A stretch of 64,000 nucleotides of DNA from Spiroplasma endosymbiont of Danaus chrysippus (lineage in GTDB: Bacteria > Bacillota_I > Bacilli_A > Mycoplasmatales > VBWQ01), in contig NZ_CADDIL010000001.1 of the NCBI RefSeq assembly GCF_902809815.1, positions 131,007-195,006 of the forward strand, written 5' to 3'. The notes under the pieces were generated by a model that was not told where the DNA came from, made no database searches, and saw nothing but the letters and a program-made list of their open reading frames with translations. Shown here piece by piece: positions 60,020-64,000 of the stretch. How positions within the stretch are numbered: the first letter of the stretch is position 1; every line of letters begins with the position of its first letter. Position numbers and translations under genes: made by a program.

Positions 60020-60035
60020 AGGAGGTGAATAATTT

Positions 60036-60194
60036 ATGAATAAAGAAAAATTACTTGAATATTATAATAAAGAAATAAAAACATATAAAGAAAAAATAGA
60101 AGAATTCAATAAAGAAATATCTGTATTAGTAGAAGTTATAAGTAATTCACAATCAATGATTGAAAGAATTAATGGTGGTCAATTTGATGAATAA
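60036..60194 (+). CDS. Small coiled-coil phage protein
   Basis: The 52-residue protein is nearly all charged helix with Lys/Glu heptads, a typical coiled coil, ending in GGQFDE. The ribosome site AAAGGAGGTGA is excellent, so it is probably made in quantity. The function is unknown. Confidence 0.6.
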   Translation: MNKEKLLEYYNKEIKTYKEKIEEFNKEISVLVEVISNSQSMIERINGGQFDE

Positions 60195-60228
60195 TTAAAA
60201 AATAAACAATTGAAAGGAAAATATTCAG

Positions 60229-60417
60229 ATGAAAGAATTTTTACATGAATTAATAATTATTGGAACAAGTGTTGGAACATTAATTTGCAGAGAAATTATT
60301 GTTTTATTAAAAAGATTTATCACAACTCCAAAACATGTTAGAGCAAATAACAAAATTATCAAACATCAAAAAAAATTAGCAAAATTAAATGAAAAAATTA
60401 ATAAAGAAAATAAATAA
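60229..60417 (+). CDS. Small phage membrane protein with basic tail
   Basis: This 62-residue protein has one transmembrane helix (about 8-27) and a Lys-rich tail, inside-facing. AAAGGAAA lies upstream of ATG 60229. It precedes the scaffold and capsid-like pair. The role is unknown; a holin-like or assembly function is possible but unproven. Confidence 0.55.
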   Translation: MKEFLHELIIIGTSVGTLICREIIVLLKRFITTPKHVRANNKIIKHQKKLAKLNEKINKENK

Positions 60418-60432
60418 TAAAGGGTGATGTAA

Positions 60433-60807
60433 ATGTTAGAAAATGAAGATAATGTTCAACAAACAACTGAACCTTTAACTGAAAATAATGCTCAACAAGA
60501 AATAGAAAATAAAGTTAATGAAGCAGAAAATAAGTTAAATAAACTTAATCAAGAAATTAAAGAAAAAGAAATAATTAATATATTTAAAAAATATCAAGTT
60601 AAAACTGAATTTTATGATTTTTTAAAATTTAAAACTAATAATTTAGAAAATTCAAAAATTGAAGAAACTATTAAAAAAATAATTAAAGAACAACCAGTAT
60701 TTAAAGAAACAATTAATACAGGTGGCAAACCACAAACAATAATAACAAATCAACCAAATTCAATAAAAAATGCTTTATTGGATTATAAAAATAAAAATAA
60801 ATTATAA
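60433..60807 (+). CDS. Scaffold-like phage protein
   Basis: The 124-residue protein is acidic and Gln/Asn-rich at the start, then a long Lys/Glu coiled coil (about 25-60), and ends with a GGKPQTIITNQPN segment and a Lys-rich tip. Its size, helical character and place just before a capsid-like gene are those of phage scaffolding proteins. AAAGGGTGATG lies upstream. I judge it from layout, not from a sequence match I can prove. Confidence 0.5.
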   Translation: MLENEDNVQQTTEPLTENNAQQEIENKVNEAENKLNKLNQEIKEKEIINIFKKYQVKTEFYDFLKFKTNNLENSKIEETIKKIIKEQPVFKETINTGGKPQTIITNQPNSIKNALLDYKNKNKL

Positions 60808-60823
60808 GGAAGGAAAATAAAAA

Positions 60824-62023
60824 ATGGCAGTACCATTCAAACAAAATTTAGATAATACCGAAAAATTAGTAGAAGCACCAGAATTTATAGAATTTTTTAA
60901 ACAATCAAATAGTCCATGGGCAAGTTTTTTTCCTATCGAAATGGTTAATTCAACAAGAATTGAATTTATAGTTAAAAAACCAAAAGACCCAAAAGTTAAA
61001 GTTCTTCAATGAAATGATAAGAGTAAAAGAATAGATGTCGGATATGCTGATACAGATAAAATTATTAAAGAAATTACAGAAGAAGCTGTTGCTGGCGAAA
61101 CAATTGCAGCAAAAGATTTATTAGCAGAAAATGGACAAAATTTATTACAAAGTATGCAATATGAAGTTGCTAATGATTTAGCAGATTATTTAGCTAATAA
61201 CAATACTAATGTAATTGCAAAATATGCAATTAAATTTATGATTGAAAAATCAACAGAACCAAAATCACAAGCAATTAAATATGTAGAAGCAATGTTGGGG
61301 GCATGAAATACATTATTTCAATATAGAAATATTGCAAATTGTAGATTCTTTATTACTAATGCTCTTTATGATAGTATAGTTTACTTGGCAGATAATAAAG
61401 GTTTAATTACTGATAATGAAATTGCACAACAATTAAGATTAAATGGTAATGATTTATATATTAAAGGTGTATTATGTCAAATTGTAATGGATGACTATAT
61501 GACTTTTAAAAATGATAAAAATGATGATGAAATTATGTCATTTGTTTTAGCAACGCCAAGAGCAATGAAAAGATATATGTTGCAAGATACAATTATTTAT
61601 GTTCAAGAAGTGGCAGATGGTAAAGTTGGAAGAATGTATTTAGTTGGTGGAGAAGTTACAGGTCAAGCAATACCTTATATTTCTAATAATGAAACAACAT
61701 CACGTTGAATGGCATGTGGAATTATTAATACTGATAAAACTGATTTAAAAACTAAAATTACAAGTTTAACAACTGATATTACTGCAAATGTTAATAACAA
61801 TAATAGTGAATTAAATACACAAATAAAAAGTACTAATGAACTTAAATCATTAAATCCTAATTTAACAAATCCAACTATTAAATATTTTAGTGATGCACAA
61901 GGAAAAACTAATGTAAGTAATCAAAAACAAAAAGCAGGTGACTTATACATAACTATTACTGCTAATGTTAATGACTTAAATTATAAAGGAACAACAAATC
62001 TGATTAAAATAACTCTTAAATAA
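60824..62023 (+). CDS. Capsid-like phage protein with spiralin-like C-terminal domain
   Basis: The 399-residue protein is one continuous frame; TGA at 61010 and 61706 are Trp. The first 295 residues resemble a phage major capsid protein: a short N-arm (MAVPFKQNLDNTEKL), a helical middle with IIKEITEEAVAGE, FFITNALYDSIVYL near 190 and VLCQIVMDDYMTF near 220. The final 100 residues are different: Asn/Thr-rich with KYFSDAQGKTNVS and KAGDLYITITANV, then YKGTTNLIKITLK. This strongly recalls the repeat of spiralin, the main Spiroplasma lipoprotein. The gene follows the scaffold-like gene by 16 bases with AAGGAAGG upstream. The fold of the first part is inferred. Confidence 0.6.
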
Positions 62024-62037
62024 AGGAAATTAATATC

Positions 62038-62970
62038 ATGCCAATCGGTACAACTAGTACAGCAATACTTTTAAACATAAATAAACCAAAACATACTAGA
62101 ATAAGTAAACAACAAGAAAATAAAAGTTTTTGATGAGAAATTTTAGAAATGATTGGTGTACAAGTTATAGCAGTAGCACTTGCTCCTTTTACTGGTGGAT
62201 TAAGTGAAAGTGTAGCCCTTGGATTAGGTGCAAGTGATTTTATTGCAAGTACTATTAATTTTGGTATTTATGCTACAACTGATTTTACTATTAATCAAGT
62301 TTATGATTATTTAAAAGGAAATGTAACAAAATTAAATACTTTTTTAAATTTATTACCTGCATTTGCTGGACTTAATAAAATTAGTCGTGGTTATCGCACA
62401 ACTAAATTTATTAAACTAGCACAAGAAACTAAAACATTAGAACAAGTTGGTATTAAAGAAGCAAAAAATTTACAAGAAATTATTAGTCAAGTAAGTGGAA
62501 AAGAAATTTTAACAGATAAAATTATTGGTAATAAACGTTATTTAATGAATTATAGTTTTACTCCTAATCGTGAAACAGTATTACGAGATTTAGGTTATGT
62601 TGCTGAAAGAGAATATAAAAATAATTTTCAAAAATTAGAAATACAAAAGTTAAAAGAACACTTATTATTACAAAATACATTAATAAAATTAAATCCACAA
62701 TTAACTCCTAAATTTAAAATTAAAGATATTGAAAAAGCAAATAACTTTTTAAAAAAATTTAATACTGATTTAAAAGAAGTATTAAAAATGAATCAACATG
62801 ATTGATTAAATTTAGTTCATACAATACATACAGAAAATAGATATGGAAAAACTTTAATTTTAGATTTACAAAAAATTCGTGCTAATTCTATTAAATTTAA
62901 TTTTAAAAATAATGTTATTCATCAACGGACGTATTTCAAATGTGGATATAATTTAATTTTCTTTAAATAA
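62038..62970 (+). CDS. Phage protein with hydrophobic head and helical tail
   Basis: The 310-residue product has a hydrophobic region near residues 42-90 (VIAVALAPFTGGLSESVALG and TDFTINQVYDYL), then a long, basic helical part. The C terminus has YGKTLILDLQKIR and a Cys. Its place after the capsid-like gene suggests a minor virion or host-contact protein. The ribosome site is TAAAGGAAA. It ends 143 bases before the third IS256 element. Family unknown. Confidence 0.55.
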
Positions 62971-63113
62971 AAGATAAAATAAATTATTAATTTTTATAAA
63001 CATTATAACCCTATTTAGGGTTAATGTCAAGTCTTAATATAGATTTTATTAACTTTTATAAAATAAAAATTCCTAACTATTTAGGTTTAGATTTATTAAA
63101 TTTTATAAATTTA

Positions 63114-64000
63114 GAGGCTTTTTAGTAATCTGTGTTTCTTTGTTTTACAAAGTACTAGTTCAGATTAATTCTGTCTTCAAATTTTATCATAAAATGAGCA
63201 ATTGCTGTATTTCAATTTTGAATAGGCAATGTTCATTTTTTTGTGATATTTTCAATTGCTAAGTAAAAAATTTTAAAAACTGCCATATCATTAGGAAAAA
63301 CTTTTTTATTTCTAATAACTTTTCGTAATTGGCTATTAACAGATTCAATAGCATTTGTAGTATAAATTACCCTTTTAATTTCTGCTGGATAACTAATAAA
63401 AACCATTAAATTTTCTCAATTTTTATATCAAGATTTAGCAATTTGTGGATATTGTTTATTTCATTTACTTTCAAATGATTCTAAAGCTTGCATTGCTTGT
63501 TCTTCACTACATGCTGTATAAATTGGCTTTAAATCGATAACTAGAGACTTTCGATGTTTGTATGAAACATATTTTAAGCTATTTCTAATTTGATGAACTA
63601 TGCATAATTGATGTTCAGTTTTAGGATAAACTGATTGTATTGCCTCTGACATGCCTGTTAAATTATCACTACAAGCAATAAGAATATCATTTAAGCCTCG
63701 ATTTTTCATTTCTGTAAAATTATTTAATCAGAATTTAGCACCTTCATTTTCACTAATTCATAAACCTAAAACATCTTTTTTACCTTCTAAATCAACTCCT
63801 AAAGCTATATAAACTGATTTGTTAATAATACGTTTATCCTGACGTACTTTAACTACGATACAATCAAAATAAATGATTGGATAAACACTATCTAATGGAC
63901 GATTTTGCCATGCTTTGACATCATCAATGACATCATCAGTAATTTGACTAATTACGCTTTCGCTAATATCTGCGCCATCATATAACTCTTGCAACTGCAT
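63114..64000 (-). mobile_element. IS256-family element, copy 3 (partial at window end)
   Basis: The left inverted repeat GAGGCTTTTTAGTAATCTGTGT is present at 63114; the right end lies beyond the window. The target duplication cannot be checked. It inserted just after the phage block. Confidence 0.93.
63155..64000 (-). CDS. IS256-family transposase, copy 3 (partial)
   Basis: The C-terminal 281 residues are present, from about residue 132 to the stop at 63155, with D177, D243 and the catalytic Glu region. The bases match copies 1 and 2 where I compared them. The N terminus lies outside the window. Confidence 0.93.

Overview
The window is a piece of a Spiroplasma chromosome (Mollicutes). It is very AT-rich, TGA is read as tryptophan in almost every gene, and it has one 16S-23S-5S operon with no tRNA in the spacer. 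It also carries Spiroplasma-type insertion sequences, phage genes and conjugation genes. The 16S sequence differs from several 'universal' motifs. This makes me suspect a symbiotic lineage such as the ixodetis clade, but that is only an impression.

Layout. 1-6.3 kb: glycolysis genes eno, pfkA and pyk, then thrS. 6.4-11.4 kb: the rRNA operon with a good promoter. 11.4-18.7 kb: decayed membrane-protein genes (one broken by both an IS3-type and an IS256-type element), a surface protein anchored near both ends, and an intact paralogue of the broken gene. 18.8-25.5 kb: tsaB, an RpiR regulator with a fructose/mannose PTS permease and manA, a C-terminal fragment of a cystathionine/methionine lyase cut by an IS, and ridA. 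26-32.6 kb: hup, recU, gpsB, rnpB, a frameshifted cinA, a recA stump cut by an IS, rny whose 5' end is now the end of that IS, and ffh. 32.8-40 kb: a conjugation-like type IV secretion cluster on the plus strand (Com-like zinc finger, VirB3/VirB4 fusion, VirB2-like, VirB6-like, VirD4/TraG). 40-41.7 kb: pgsA and a short-chain dehydrogenase. 41.7-52.2 kb: more IS copies, a second and decayed type IV secretion cluster on the minus strand, a candidate small RNA and a degraded gene. 52.2-55.2 kb: a minus-strand, plasmid-like operon (SSB, S1-domain protein, zinc ribbon, unknowns, a PemK/MazF-like protein) that contains a clear eukaryotic-type HMG-box gene. 55.2-63.1 kb: a compact phage-like genome (HUH rolling-circle Rep, RuvC-like nuclease, OB-fold-like protein, small membrane proteins, a possible scaffold, and a capsid-like protein ending in a spiralin-like domain). 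A third IS256-type element closes the window.

Together the backbone genes provide glycolysis, translation, sugar uptake and RNA turnover. The accessory third is a pile-up of an integrated conjugative or plasmid-type element and a small phage, shaped by eight IS copies. Homologous recombination looks impaired (recA cut, cinA frameshifted) although recU is intact. Many disruptions are single-base changes in homopolymers, so some may be sequencing errors. The most unusual items are the HMG-box gene, the capsid-like protein with the spiralin-like tail, the IS-made start of rny, and the variable 7-bp repeat at the end of the IS3-type element.
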